A stretch of 48,311 nucleotides of DNA, from contig JACOYI010000007.1 of NCBI GenBank assembly GCA_016181935.1, forward strand, positions 1 through 48,311, in the 5' to 3' direction. Below, one piece after another: positions 15,629 to 24,387 of the stretch. The notes beneath the pieces were generated by a model, which was not told where the DNA came from, searched no databases, and saw only the letters and a list, made by a program, of their open reading frames with translations. The translations under genes and the position numbers were made by a program. Numbering within the stretch: the first letter of the stretch is position 1; each line of letters begins with the position of its first letter. This DNA comes from Candidatus Niyogiibacteriota bacterium. Lineage in GTDB: Bacteria; Patescibacteriota; Minisyncoccia; HO2-45-28.

Positions 15629-17107
15629 TCACTGATTCCAATTCCGAAAATTGGGAGGGGGTTCGGTTTCGAGCCAGATGTCATGCACATGGCTTTCTTG
15701 AAGTCCTGCCGGCGTAATGCGAATAAAAAATGTTTTTGAACGAAGCTCCTCGATCATCCGACAACCGAGACCGCCCATTGCCTGCCGCAAGCCGCCCTCC
15801 AGCTGCCGAAACACATCCGCAAGCGGCCCCGCACATGGAACCAAGCCCTCCTCGCCTTCGGGAACGGATTTTTTGGGATACCGATCGCCGCCCGCTTCCA
15901 GCACCGCCTTCGAACCCATACCCCGATATTTTTTGTATCGTTGGCTGCCCCGTTGCACGATATCGCCCGCGCTTTCGTCGGTTCGCGCCAAGAGATTCCC
16001 GATCATGATGCTATCGGCGCCGCCCGCAAACGCCTTCACGATATCACCCGACACCTTGATACCGCCGTCCGCGATGACCGGAACAATCCCTCCCGCCGCA
16101 TCTGCAACATCGGCAACCGCCGAAAGTTGCGGCCGGCCATACCCCGTGACCATGCGCGTGGTGCAGATCGAACCGGGACCGATGCCCACGCGAAGGCCGT
16201 CCGCGCCCGCATCCATTAAAAATCGCGCGGCATCCGCCGTCACGATATTTCCTGCGACCACGTCCTTTATTTCGGGAAGTTTTTTTAGCGCGCGCACCGC
16301 CTCGCCGACATTTTTTGTATGCCCGAGCGACGCATCCACCACAATGACATCAACGCCGGCTTCCACCAACGCCTTTGCGCGCTCCAAAAAGTCACCGGTC
16401 GCTCCGACCGCCGCGCCCACGCACAGCCGTCCGTGCGCATCATGCGTCGCATTCGGAAACTGACGCCGTTTTCGAATGTCCTTTTTGGTGAAGAGACCTT
16501 TGGGACGAAAATCCGCATCCACGATGGGAAGTTTCTCGATGCGGTGTTTCCACAAAATTTCTTGCGCCTGCTCCATCGTCGTTTGTTCGTCCGCCAAAAT
16601 GAGTTTCCCTTCATCCTTCGACGTCATCACGTCGCCGATCAGCACGCCGTCGCCGAGCGGATCGTAATCGAAATCGCGCCGCGTCAGAAGCCCCACGAGT
16701 TTCCCCCCGGAATTAACAACCAAAAATCCGGAAATTCCCTCGTGTTCCATGCGCCGACGCGCTTCCCCGATCGTCTGATTCGGACGAAGCATCTGCGGAT
16801 TTACGATCTTCCCGCTTTGCCACCGCTTCACCTTTGCGACCTCCTCCACCTGATCCGCAATGGAGAGATTCTTATGGATGATCCCCAAACCACCCATGCA
16901 TGCGATCCCGATCGCCAGCAAATGTTCCGTTACCGAATCCATCGGCGACGATACGATCGGCGTAGTGAGCGAAATGCTGCGGCTGAATGGGCTTTTGGTA
17001 TCCACTTCGGATGGCGATATCTCCGAGTAGCGGGGACAGATCAAAACGTCATCGTAAGATATTTCCTCCGGCGCCTTTTCGATCTTTTCCACGAAACCTT
17101 GTGCCAT
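15629..17107 (-). CDS. guaB: IMP dehydrogenase
   Basis: Full-length enzyme (492 aa) oxidising IMP to XMP, the committed step of GMP synthesis. The barrel carries SSPMDSVTE and GIGPGSICTTR with catalytic C315. Two CBS domains occupy about residues 100-215 (ISGFLVVNSGGKLVGLLT, IEKLPIVDADFRPKGLFT). YRGMGSKAV and VPEGEEGLVP form the flap and phosphate regions. AGGAGGTTGAT precedes the ATG. A possible promoter TTGCCA-17-TATTCT lies in the 51-bp gap after the ROK gene, so it may be transcribed alone. Confidence 0.97.
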   Translation of the reverse strand: MAQGFVEKIEKAPEEISYDDVLICPRYSEISPSEVDTKSPFSRSISLTTPIVSSPMDSVTEHLLAIGIACMGGLGIIHKNLSIADQVEEVAKVKRWQSGKIVNPQMLRPNQTIGEARRRMEHEGISGFLVVNSGGKLVGLLTRRDFDYDPLGDGVLIGDVMTSKDEGKLILADEQTTMEQAQEILWKHRIEKLPIVDADFRPKGLFTKKDIRKRRQFPNATHDAHGRLCVGAAVGATGDFLERAKALVEAGVDVIVVDASLGHTKNVGEAVRALKKLPEIKDVVAGNIVTADAARFLMDAGADGLRVGIGPGSICTTRMVTGYGRPQLSAVADVADAAGGIVPVIADGGIKVSGDIVKAFAGGADSIMIGNLLARTDESAGDIVQRGSQRYKKYRGMGSKAVLEAGGDRYPKKSVPEGEEGLVPCAGPLADVFRQLEGGLRQAMGGLGCRMIEELRSKTFFIRITPAGLQESHVHDIWLETEPPPNFRNWNQ

Positions 17108-17158
17108 ATCAACCTCCTGTCAAAGGACGAGTGATTGTAGAAAAGAATATCCTAATTT

Positions 17159-17920
17159 TTACCGGTTGGCAAGTGCAAGCGCGCCATAAAGACCCGCTGA
17201 ATCGCCGAGCGCCGCTTTTTCAATGGTCGGAAGTTCCGGAAAGATCTGCGGAAGCGCGGCGAGATGCGCGTGGATGCGCTCGAGCGGGATCGCGGGATTT
17301 CCCAAGATCATGGAACCGCCGAGGATCACGATGTCCGGCGACCAGAAAACGACCGCGTTGTGAATGCCGACCGCGAGTTTTTCGGCAAGCTCCTCCCAAA
17401 GTTGGGCGTCGCGAATCGCTTCGGGTTTTACGCCGAATCTGCGCTCGACCGCCCGGCCCGAGATCGCGTCCTCGAGCGTTTGGCGCGTGGCGGTCTCTAT
17501 AATATGAAAGCCGGGCTCGAATCCCTGCGCGTTCGCATCGATGGCGCCCCTCACAATACGCGCACCGCCGACGCCCGTGCTGATCGTAAAATACGCAACG
17601 ATCTCCCGACCGCGCCCCGCGCCGAAATGCGCCTCCCCCAGCCCCGCAAGCGCGGCGTCATTTTCGAGCATAACAGGCGCACTGAGCGCATCTTCCAGCG
17701 TTTTTTTGAGCGGCGCATGACGCGCAATTTTCCCCGTTGCGCCACCCACGATTTTTTCCGGACGCGCGCCGTTCAATACTTTTTGCGCCGCGCTCACAAA
17801 TACTCGCAATGCTTCATCAAAATTCTGATGCGTCGGAATAATAACGGGCTCGCCCATGCGATCCCCATCCGAAACCGCAATGCGCGTTTTGGTGGCGCCG
17901 ATATCGAATAAAAGATACAT
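17159..17920 (-). CDS. ROK-family sugar kinase
   Basis: 253 aa ROK (repressor, ORF, kinase) protein, probably a glucokinase-type enzyme. FDIGATKTRIAV is the ATP phosphate loop; ENDAALAGLGEAHFGAG and STGVGGARI are the ROK signature; GFEPGFHIIE carries the conserved Gly-His. The zinc-binding cysteine cluster of many ROK proteins is missing, as in some short members. The start MYLLFDIG at 17920 fits the family; longer readings run into the hairpin element upstream. No Shine-Dalgarno site is visible. Confidence 0.88.
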   Translation of the reverse strand: MYLLFDIGATKTRIAVSDGDRMGEPVIIPTHQNFDEALRVFVSAAQKVLNGARPEKIVGGATGKIARHAPLKKTLEDALSAPVMLENDAALAGLGEAHFGAGRGREIVAYFTISTGVGGARIVRGAIDANAQGFEPGFHIIETATRQTLEDAISGRAVERRFGVKPEAIRDAQLWEELAEKLAVGIHNAVVFWSPDIVILGGSMILGNPAIPLERIHAHLAALPQIFPELPTIEKAALGDSAGLYGALALANR

Positions 17921-17933
17921 AATTTTTTTATTA

Positions 17934-18051
17934 TGAACCCCGAAAGGCATGAAGGATGCGTCGGGCTGGCAGTGGGAACCTTGATTTTGCCCGCCGAAGG
18001 CGGGCATCTATAAATAGAGGCGAGCATCCGGAATGCCTTTCGGGGTTCATT
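17934..18051. repeat. Long imperfect inverted repeat
   Basis: Outer arms TGAACCCCGAAAGGCAT and its exact complement enclose a second pairing (GGATGC/GCATCC) and an internal hairpin TGCCCGCC-gaa-GGCGGGCA. It fills the gap between the PGI/PMI stop and the ROK start. It may end the PGI/PMI transcript or be a structured repeat. Confidence 0.65.
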
Positions 18052-18052
18052 G

Positions 18053-19021
18053 TTACGCCATTCGTTTTTTGAATTCCTCCACCAACGGGATCGCGTCCGG
18101 ATCCGCGCCGTAATGGCGCGCCAGATAGAGCGACGTCCAATCTGCGACCGTCAGATCATCAAAAATTTTATGCCAGAATCCCCGGCCCTCGACCGGCAGT
18201 ATTTCGACGCCGAATTTCATTTTTTTGAAGAGTTTCGCCGTTTCCGTCATCCGTTTCAAAATTTTTGGGGCATCCTCTTCATCGCGCAAAAAAATGAAAT
18301 GGAACCGTTCGACAAGCGGCCGCGCTTTGCCGGCGGCATCAAATCCGGTCATTTCGTTGTGATTCAATTCCGGAAATGTATTGCAAAAAGCCGGAATTTT
18401 AGCGGTTTCATTGAATTTGATCTTCCAAATATGCGACAAAGTTTTATTGCGCGCGCTTGCGTAGATCACGGGGATCGTGCCTGCAAGTTTTTTTGCAAGC
18501 GCTTTCCCCTGTTTTTCTGTTTTCTCGATGTCCAAAAACGTCGAGAGTTTTTGGGTCTCGATCGATCCCTTTTCGTCACCCAGAAGCTTCAGAAACGCTC
18601 GAACTTGAAATCCCAACGCGGAGCGCGGCTGGATGCCGGTGGCGGGAATGCGGATGAACGGGATATTCCTTTTTTTGGCGAGTTCAAGTAATATTCCGCC
18701 GGTCGCGATAGCCGCGAGCGCCAATTCCCGTTCGAGCGCCGTTTCAAATGCATCAACCGTTTCCTCCGTATTCCCGGAATACGAATTGGCGACGATAAAA
18801 CTCGCTTCCAGATCGCCGTTCGGCAAAAACGGCAGACCAAAATCCCGATGGGCGCGGATATCCTCGCGCGGATGCGCCATGGCCAGAAGTCCCGTTGCCA
18901 AATTCGAGCCGCCCATGCCGCAAACAATGATGCGCTTCGCGCGCCGAAGCGCCGATTCATTTTCAATGACCGGCTCAAATTCAAACTGCCGAGGCAAATC
19001 CCGTATCGCCTGCTCCATCAT
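18053..19021 (-). CDS. Bifunctional phosphoglucose/phosphomannose isomerase
   Basis: 322 aa with two SIS domains. IIVCGMGGSNLATGLLA and ANSYSGNTEETVDAFE in the first domain bind the sugar phosphate; GIQPRSALGF follows; FNETAKIPAFCNTFPELNHNEM is the signature of the archaeal/bacterial PGI/PMI family, containing the catalytic Glu and the conserved His. Interconverts glucose-6-P, fructose-6-P and mannose-6-P. A hexose kinase gene (ROK) lies downstream, which fits sugar phosphate entry. Confidence 0.92.
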   Translation of the reverse strand: MMEQAIRDLPRQFEFEPVIENESALRRAKRIIVCGMGGSNLATGLLAMAHPREDIRAHRDFGLPFLPNGDLEASFIVANSYSGNTEETVDAFETALERELALAAIATGGILLELAKKRNIPFIRIPATGIQPRSALGFQVRAFLKLLGDEKGSIETQKLSTFLDIEKTEKQGKALAKKLAGTIPVIYASARNKTLSHIWKIKFNETAKIPAFCNTFPELNHNEMTGFDAAGKARPLVERFHFIFLRDEEDAPKILKRMTETAKLFKKMKFGVEILPVEGRGFWHKIFDDLTVADWTSLYLARHYGADPDAIPLVEEFKKRMA

Positions 19022-19054
19022 TCCATTAGAATATCACGCCCGCGATACTCGACG

Positions 19055-20011
19055 CTATTTTTCCGGCTCCATGCAGCCCGAAAATGTGAATGCGTATGCC
19101 TGAAAATTCCCCTCCACGGCGCGGATGCGAAGCGTTCCCTCCATCAGACCGTCGCTTTTCAAAAGATTGTACAAATTCGGCATGCGAATCAGAACATCGC
19201 CATTTTCATCCACGTCGTGACCGCGAACTATAGGATCCGGAACATCGCCATTGAGCGTAACGGAAACGCGAGCTTCTTTTTCCGCCGGCCGCATCACGAG
19301 ATTCACTTCCGTGGCGCGAAACCGCAAACGGAGCGATGCCCCTTCGGCACCCGATTCTATATATTCCGTAGCGGCAAAAAACCGGCCGTCGAGCGCGATC
19401 GAATTCTCCGGTAATTCGCTGTCCCACCGGTAATCGGCTTCCTCGTTTTCTTGATAACCCCCCTCATTCGCTAATTGACCCCGCGTGTAGCCGCAATACG
19501 TTTCGGGCGTCGGAACGAAACAAACGCCGCCGTGACCGTGTTCTTCGACTGCGATCGTCGGCCACTTCGCGCCCTCTTCGCCTTCGGCCAATAATTCTTG
19601 AATTTTGCGTTCGGTTTCGGCATAACCGCCTTCGCCAAAGTGCGTGTAAACGATCTCACCCGCGCGGTTCACCAAGTACTTTGCGGGCCAATAGTGATTC
19701 GCAAACGCATCCCAGATATCGTGATCGTTGTCGAGCACGACCGGCCATTCGACGCCGAATTTTTTCATAGCCGCTCTGACGTTTTCCGGGTCCTTCTCAA
19801 ATTCAAACTCCGGCGAATGAACGCCGAGCAAAATAAAATCTTTACTTTTATATTTCGCCCACCAATCGCGGAGATACGACAGTGTCCGCTGGCAATTGAC
19901 GCAGGAATAGGTCCAAAAATCCACCAGCACCACCGCGCCCTTCAACTTATCCGGCGTAAGCGGCTTTGAATTGAACCATGTATCACCCGTGATCGGAGGC
20001 ATGTGAGTCAT
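19055..20011 (-). CDS. Thioredoxin-like protein with C-terminal DipZ-type domain
   Basis: 318 aa. Residues 1-150 form a TlpA/redoxin domain: LVDFWTYSCVNCQRTLSYL holds the CVNC active site, and HYWPAKYLVN the cis-proline. Residues 160-318 match the beta-sandwich attached to the thioredoxin domain in DipZ-type proteins (TYCGYTRG, RFFAATEYIES, LRLRFRATEVNLVM). No signal peptide is visible, so it may be cytoplasmic, unlike most TlpA proteins. Its ATG overlaps the stop of the SpoU gene (ATGA), indicating coupled translation. Confidence 0.9.
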   Translation of the reverse strand: MTHMPPITGDTWFNSKPLTPDKLKGAVVLVDFWTYSCVNCQRTLSYLRDWWAKYKSKDFILLGVHSPEFEFEKDPENVRAAMKKFGVEWPVVLDNDHDIWDAFANHYWPAKYLVNRAGEIVYTHFGEGGYAETERKIQELLAEGEEGAKWPTIAVEEHGHGGVCFVPTPETYCGYTRGQLANEGGYQENEEADYRWDSELPENSIALDGRFFAATEYIESGAEGASLRLRFRATEVNLVMRPAEKEARVSVTLNGDVPDPIVRGHDVDENGDVLIRMPNLYNLLKSDGLMEGTLRIRAVEGNFQAYAFTFSGCMEPEK

Positions 20012-20487
20012 TGTTTTTTTATTTTAGCGCGCAATTGATATGCAGCGATACCGAACGCGACCGCGACATTGAGCGATTCTTTTTTGCCGTACATCGGAAT
20101 TTGAATGATGCGGTCCGCGCGTTTCAAAAGAGTGCGCGAAAGTCCCCTGATCTCGTTGCCAACGATAAGCGCCGTTTTTGAAAAATTTTTGGGCCGTGCA
20201 TCGAATAACGTGGTGGCGCCGCGGGATTGCTCCAATGCCAAAATTTCGAATCCATCTTTTTTTAGTGAGTCCGCAAGCCGCACGGCGGATTTTACGTGTT
20301 CCCATGCGATCGTTTTTTCGGCGCCGAGCGCCACTTTCAATAATTTTTCGTTCGCGCGGCCATACCGATCCCGCACCTCCGGCGTCACGCCGCAAAGATA
20401 CAATTTTTCCACGCCCGCGGCATCCGCGGTTCTGAAAATAGACCCCACATTATGCGAACTCCGAATATCAGCCAAAATCGCTATCAT
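20008..20487 (-). CDS. SpoU-family RNA 2'-O-methyltransferase
   Basis: 159 aa SPOUT methyltransferase of the TrmH type. MIAILADIRSSHNVGSIFRTADAAG is the N-terminal signature (Asn and Arg catalytic), IVGNEIRGLS and IPMYGKKESLNVAVAFGIAAYQL form the knotted AdoMet site. Single-domain, so probably TrmL-like or another tRNA/rRNA methylase; the target is uncertain. GGGAGG at the edge of repeat R4 lies 8 nt before the ATG at 20487, making it a better start than the ATG two codons upstream. Confidence 0.92.
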   Translation of the reverse strand: MIAILADIRSSHNVGSIFRTADAAGVEKLYLCGVTPEVRDRYGRANEKLLKVALGAEKTIAWEHVKSAVRLADSLKKDGFEILALEQSRGATTLFDARPKNFSKTALIVGNEIRGLSRTLLKRADRIIQIPMYGKKESLNVAVAFGIAAYQLRAKIKKQ

Positions 20488-20498
20488 ATACATAACCT

Positions 20499-20573
20499 CC
20501 CAAAGGGTAGTCCTTTGTGTTGATAACCTGTGTATAAGTCGGAGTTATCCACACAAAGGACTACCCTTTGGGG
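20499..20573. repeat. Hairpin repeat R4 (long form) with DnaA-box-like sites
   Basis: Arms CCCAAAGGGTAGTCCTTTGTG and CACAAAGGACTACCCTTTGGG enclose GTTGATAAC and GTTATCCACA. The left edge reads GGGAGG on the minus strand and serves as the Shine-Dalgarno site of the SpoU gene. The right edge lies 6 bp from the amidase stop. Confidence 0.82.
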
Positions 20574-20578
20574 AAATA

Positions 20579-21769
20579 TTATAAAGCGTAAAGCTGATTC
20601 AGTTTCAAAATCGTATCAAAATCCAGCTTACCGGTTGAGCGAAGACTGTGATACGCCTGGAATGCGCGAAGCGCGTTCCGCGTACAGGGACCGAAATTGC
20701 CTGACGGCGGACAATCGTCGCGGCTTTTGCCTGCAGGCGGATACAGTCCGTCGCGCGACAGCGCGATCTGCAACGCAAAAATATCCGGTTGGTTTTTTGT
20801 GCCTTCGGCGATCTCCTGCGTCCAAACATGCGGAAGCGTTGCGGTTCCTCGGGCGGGCGCCGTCATCCCCTCAAAATACCGCGCCAAGCCGTTATACGTT
20901 TGCTGGGCCGATTCCGAAAGGGCGGCGGACCGAAGCTTTGTATTCGCGAATTGCGGCTCGTAAATATAGCCGTATTCGATGAGGATGCCCGCGGCTTCGA
21001 GCGATGCATTGGCGCCGACCGCGATCAGATCCTGATCTTCCACGACCCCAGCGCTTTCCGGCGGATAATTTGAGATCGGAAAATACCGGGCGAGTTCGCG
21101 AAGGATCGAGCGCGCAATGTCGTGCGACGCTTCGAAATTCGGAAGCTGCCACTCCGGAATGTAGATCGCGAATCCTTCGTATTTGCCCGGCCCGTTCCAC
21201 GGACGCCCCGGATAATCGTTGAAATGCAAATGCAGAACGATGTCGATCGCATTGTCGCGAGCCCATTTATTGACGCCGTAGAGCCGCATGCCAAGTTCGG
21301 GTTTTGCGGTATTGTGATGCACGCCATCCGTCTTCTTCTGAACGACGCCCGAACTCACCAAACTCCTCATCACGCTCCGCAAACGATCGTAAAATGTCCG
21401 GATGCTTACCCGATTATTTTCGAAATACTCGGCGAACTCCGGAAGATATCCTGACCGATCCTGCGTCACAAAAACCTCGAACCGCGGATCGCTTCGGAAA
21501 AGCTTTGCCAATTTTTCCGAGAGTTCGATATTCAGATCGCGCTCCCAAAAATCGCGGTAAAAAGCGCCCCCGACCGCAACCTCATGCCCCGGCACGATCA
21601 AGAGCCGGATGGGCTGACCTTGGTTGTATTTCCCTTTGAGATACGCCGGACTCAATGCACTGGGCGGGAATACCAATGCCAAATACCGATCCAGTGATCC
21701 GGTGACGTCCAAAACAAAAGCGGCAACCACAAGAGCCGCAACACCGACGATGATCGCGCGTTTCGACAC
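20579..21769 (-). CDS. N-acetylmuramoyl-L-alanine amidase with peptidoglycan-binding domain
   Basis: 396 aa. An N-terminal membrane segment (AIIVGVAALVVAAFVLDV) anchors an Amidase_3-type zinc domain: H62 in VPGHEV, E76 in FWERDLN, H180/H182 in VLHLHFND and E265 in ILIEYGYI fit the metal and catalytic residues. The last ~75 residues (DIFALQIALSRDGLYPP...FGPCTRNALRAFQAYH) form a peptidoglycan-binding domain. It would cleave the stem peptide from glycan strands in cell-wall remodelling. It follows the cyclophilin gene by 22 bp. Confidence 0.9.
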   Translation of the reverse strand: MSKRAIIVGVAALVVAAFVLDVTGSLDRYLALVFPPSALSPAYLKGKYNQGQPIRLLIVPGHEVAVGGAFYRDFWERDLNIELSEKLAKLFRSDPRFEVFVTQDRSGYLPEFAEYFENNRVSIRTFYDRLRSVMRSLVSSGVVQKKTDGVHHNTAKPELGMRLYGVNKWARDNAIDIVLHLHFNDYPGRPWNGPGKYEGFAIYIPEWQLPNFEASHDIARSILRELARYFPISNYPPESAGVVEDQDLIAVGANASLEAAGILIEYGYIYEPQFANTKLRSAALSESAQQTYNGLARYFEGMTAPARGTATLPHVWTQEIAEGTKNQPDIFALQIALSRDGLYPPAGKSRDDCPPSGNFGPCTRNALRAFQAYHSLRSTGKLDFDTILKLNQLYAL

Positions 21770-21791
21770 TCCCTGAATTATATCGCAAATC

Positions 21792-22439
21792 CTATTCCAC
21801 CGTCACCTGTTCGATGACGACGGGAGAAAGCGGTTTGTCATTCGAATCCACGCTCAATCGGCCGATCGTATCCACGATCTCCTGCCCCTTCACGACCTTG
21901 CCGAAGATCGTGTAGTTGTGCGGCAGAGGATAATCCTCAAGCACAATGAAAAATTGGCTTCCGTTGGTGTCGGGGCCGGCATTGGCCATCGCAACCACGC
22001 CTTTTTTGTATCCCGCTTTATAGGATGCGGTCTCCGGATTCAATTCGTCTTCGAACGCGTACCCCGGCCCGCCCGCACCGCAAGGGCCCGTGGATGATGC
22101 GGACGGACTGCAATTCGGGTCGCCTCCTTGGATCACAAATCCTTTTACAACCCGATGAAACGTCAGATCGTCATAAAAACCTTCGCGCGCAAGTTTTAAA
22201 AAATTCTCCACGGTTTTGGGCGCATCGGCGTCATACGTTTCAAATTGGATTGCGCCATAATTCGTCTTCAATGCAATGCGATGCAAGCCGTTCGAGTCCG
22301 CCACGCTGGCCGTGGAGCGTTCGGCGGTTTCCCGATCCGCGCGCAACGATCCGCCGCCGGTCAGGCGATACAACCCATAACTTGCCGCCGCCGCGATCGC
22401 AATCACTCCCGTGATCATGAAAATATTTTTGGTGCTCAT
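21792..22439 (-). CDS. Cyclophilin-type peptidyl-prolyl isomerase, exported
   Basis: 215 aa. An N-terminal anchor or signal (IFMITGVIAIAAAASYGLY) precedes the cyclophilin barrel: TVENFLKLAREGFYDDLTFHRV, FVIQGGDP, VVAMANAGPDTNGSQFFI and TIFGKVVKGQEIV hold the active-site Arg, Phe and Gln. An inserted loop with two cysteines (NCSPSASSTGPCG) replaces the short turn after GGDP, possibly a disulfide. It should assist folding of exported proteins. It lies 22 bp before the amidase gene. Confidence 0.93.
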   Translation of the reverse strand: MSTKNIFMITGVIAIAAAASYGLYRLTGGGSLRADRETAERSTASVADSNGLHRIALKTNYGAIQFETYDADAPKTVENFLKLAREGFYDDLTFHRVVKGFVIQGGDPNCSPSASSTGPCGAGGPGYAFEDELNPETASYKAGYKKGVVAMANAGPDTNGSQFFIVLEDYPLPHNYTIFGKVVKGQEIVDTIGRLSVDSNDKPLSPVVIEQVTVE

Positions 22440-22462
22440 TGTTCTCCCATCCTAATCCCGAC

Positions 22463-23284
22463 CTATGTAATCGTAAAGAATCGCTGTGCATAACGCAAAA
22501 TCCCCTCCTGTACAAGCCCTGCGAGACACCGCTCGATGCGTTTTTTGTCAACCTCGAGGGCGGCTTGAATCGCGCGCCGGCTTTGCTCCGGCTTCCGGAG
22601 CAAAATTTCCAGAATTTTCCCGCGAATTTCGCGGTCCGACCCCTCGAACGGCTTTTGTTTCGTGTAATGCCGGCTTCGGCGATTGGGATTTGGATACCGT
22701 TTTTTAAGCATCGCTCCGTAATCCATCAAAGCGTTGTACCATCGGCGCGGATTTTTGCGATCGAGCATACGCGCGACGAGTGGCAATAATTCGTTATCTG
22801 GAACATCCTCTTGCTCCGGAAAAAAACGATGGATGAATGTGCGCCGGATGTTCGTTTCAATAAAAACAACGGGCTCATTGAATGCATACGCACAAATTGC
22901 GGCGGCTGTTGCGCGGCCAACACCTGGCAGCTCCAAAAGTTTTTCCGCATCGCGCGGCAAAACACCGCCATGTTCCCGCATCACGGCCTCGGCCGCCTTT
23001 TTCAAATAAAGCGCCCGCCGGTTATACCCGAGCCCCTTCCAGAGCGCCAAGATTTTGCGAAGCGGTGCCCTGGAAAGCGCCTTGAAGTCCGGAAATGCCG
23101 CGATAAAGCGTTCGTATTTTGGAATCGCGCTCTCCACCTGTGTCTGCTGAAGCATCACCTCGGAAATAAAAATATGATACGGGTCGCGCGTTTTGCGCCA
23201 CGACAGATCGCGCCCGTTCGCGCGATAAAAATCATAGATTGTTTTCCGAAACTTCCGCGGAGTCATCATGCGCCCATTATTCAT
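22463..23284 (-). CDS. MutY-like adenine DNA glycosylase lacking the iron-sulfur cluster
   Basis: 273 aa HhH-GPD glycosylase. LSWRKTRDPYHIFISEVMLQQTQV carries the MutY catalytic Glu (E42); LELPGVGRATAAAICA is the helix-hairpin-helix. Two departures from standard MutY are visible. The usual catalytic Asp region (DGNV) reads FIETNIRR, with Glu. The four cysteines of the 4Fe-4S cluster are absent; the segment reads KKRYPNPNRRSRHYTKQKPF. The C-terminal ~50 residues look like a winged helix and not the MutY NUDIX-like domain. Activity on A:8-oxoG is inference. Confidence 0.85.
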   Translation of the reverse strand: MNNGRMMTPRKFRKTIYDFYRANGRDLSWRKTRDPYHIFISEVMLQQTQVESAIPKYERFIAAFPDFKALSRAPLRKILALWKGLGYNRRALYLKKAAEAVMREHGGVLPRDAEKLLELPGVGRATAAAICAYAFNEPVVFIETNIRRTFIHRFFPEQEDVPDNELLPLVARMLDRKNPRRWYNALMDYGAMLKKRYPNPNRRSRHYTKQKPFEGSDREIRGKILEILLRKPEQSRRAIQAALEVDKKRIERCLAGLVQEGILRYAQRFFTIT

Positions 23285-23321
23285 AGAATTTTCCCGACAA
23301 ACAACGGATTGCCCCCGCGGG

Positions 23322-23351
23322 TTGACAAAATAGCAGCAAATATGCTAAAAA
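23322..23351 (+). promoter_or_regulatory. Promoter of the small lipoprotein gene
   Basis: TTGACA (23322-23327), 18 bp, TAAAAA (23346-23351), preceded by TGC. It lies about 40 bp before the ATG at 23394. Confidence 0.6.
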
Positions 23352-23393
23352 TAGCGCGGATGCCCGAACCTGATATTTGTGAAAGGAGATGCC

Positions 23394-23675
23394 ATGTTGC
23401 GAAATTTCGTGATAGTGTCGTTCATGCTCGGCGCGATTCTTGCCGCATGCAACCAGGCCAATGATCCCGCAAATGTCGGGAAACCAAATGATTGCGCTCT
23501 TATTGACTACGGAAAAGGCGTTTACTATTTCCCCTGTATCGAAGCCGATTTCGGAAATGCGCTCCGCCAATTCAGAGAACGAAACCCCGGAATTGAGATC
23601 GAAGCAATGGCGGGCGACGGAACTGGACTGGACGGAATCAACAGAGGATACTTCGTCACTGTCCGCTTCCGCTGA
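23394..23675 (+). CDS. Small putative lipoprotein
   Basis: 93 aa. A signal peptide (LRNFVIVSFMLGAILAAC) ends in LAAC, a good lipobox. The mature part has two cysteines (DCALIDY, FPCIEADF) and no recognised domain. AAAGGAG before the ATG at 23394 sets the start. It has its own promoter and terminator, so it is a monocistronic unit. Confidence 0.78.
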   Translation: MLRNFVIVSFMLGAILAACNQANDPANVGKPNDCALIDYGKGVYYFPCIEADFGNALRQFRERNPGIEIEAMAGDGTGLDGINRGYFVTVRFR

Positions 23676-23685
23676 TCTCAACGTC

Positions 23686-23710
23686 GCGCCCGCACCTTGC
23701 GGGCGTTTTT
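23686..23710 (+). terminator. Rho-independent terminator
   Basis: GCCCGC-ACCTT-GCGGGC followed by GTTTTT, 10 bp after the stop of the small lipoprotein gene. Confidence 0.85.
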
Positions 23711-23740
23711 CATTTCAGCTTCTCTACACGCACGCCGATG

Positions 23741-23773
23741 AAAAATCCCTACCGAGGTCGAACCTCGATAGGG
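23741..23773 (-). terminator. Palindrome serving as terminator
   Basis: CCCTA-CC-GAGGT-CGA-ACCTC-GA-TAGGG (23747-23773) abuts the stop of the gene at 23774. On the minus strand it is followed by ATTTTT. The centre, GAGGTCGAACCTC, belongs to the short palindrome family seen at 6258-6270. Confidence 0.65.
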
Positions 23774-24274
23774 TTAATACGTCGAAACGCGCCTCAATCG
23801 CACGATCAATCCGTCCTTTTTGCCATTCAGGATTTCCAAACAAACATAATGCGGGCGAAGAGTTTTGTCATGGTACCGCCGAAGGCAGGATTCTTTGTGC
23901 GGCGAAAGCAGAATATAGCGAATAATTTCCTGTTCAGCGTACATTCGACCGTCAATTTCTCGCACAAAATAGGTTAGCGGCTCTTCAGCGGAATGCCGTT
24001 GTTTATACGCATTCTCCATTGGAATACGCACAACGCGGCACAAAGCAGAATCTAAAACCGAACATGCTTGCGGCAGACCGCCGGAAGGAATTGCGCCATC
24101 GAAAACAATGAGAACGCGCCGATCTTTGGGATCAACGGCCAAGAAGCGGGGTCCGGCCTCATCAGGAAGATGTAATGATAGAATCCCATTGCCCGTCGAA
24201 ACTGTTTTGAGTTTCTGCGGCATTCCATGAAAAGGAAAAAAATATGCAAAACGCGGCACGGTTTCTTCGCTCAT
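23774..24274 (-). CDS. Hypothetical protein
   Basis: 166 aa, no signal or membrane helix. Beta-rich N-terminal half (GNGILSLHLPDEAGPRFLAVDPKDRRVLIVFDG) and a basic C-terminus (KKDGLIVRLRRVSTY). Not recognised. AGGGG precedes the ATG at 24274. A promoter lies at 24322-24349 and a palindromic terminator at the stop. Confidence 0.7.
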   Translation of the reverse strand: MSEETVPRFAYFFPFHGMPQKLKTVSTGNGILSLHLPDEAGPRFLAVDPKDRRVLIVFDGAIPSGGLPQACSVLDSALCRVVRIPMENAYKQRHSAEEPLTYFVREIDGRMYAEQEIIRYILLSPHKESCLRRYHDKTLRPHYVCLEILNGKKDGLIVRLRRVSTY

Positions 24275-24321
24275 AATTCCCCTGTTCGATTGTGTTAATA
24301 TACAAACCAAGCGTTCAGAAT

Positions 24322-24349
24322 ACTATAGCATAAATACGGAAAAATGCAA
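24322..24349 (-). promoter_or_regulatory. Promoter of the hypothetical gene at 23774-24274
   Basis: Minus strand: TTGCAT (24349-24344), 16 bp, TATAGT (24327-24322), with TGC before the -10. Confidence 0.6.
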
Positions 24350-24387
24350 TACTTTGGAGTTTTTCATCCGCATCTTAATTCATCTGT

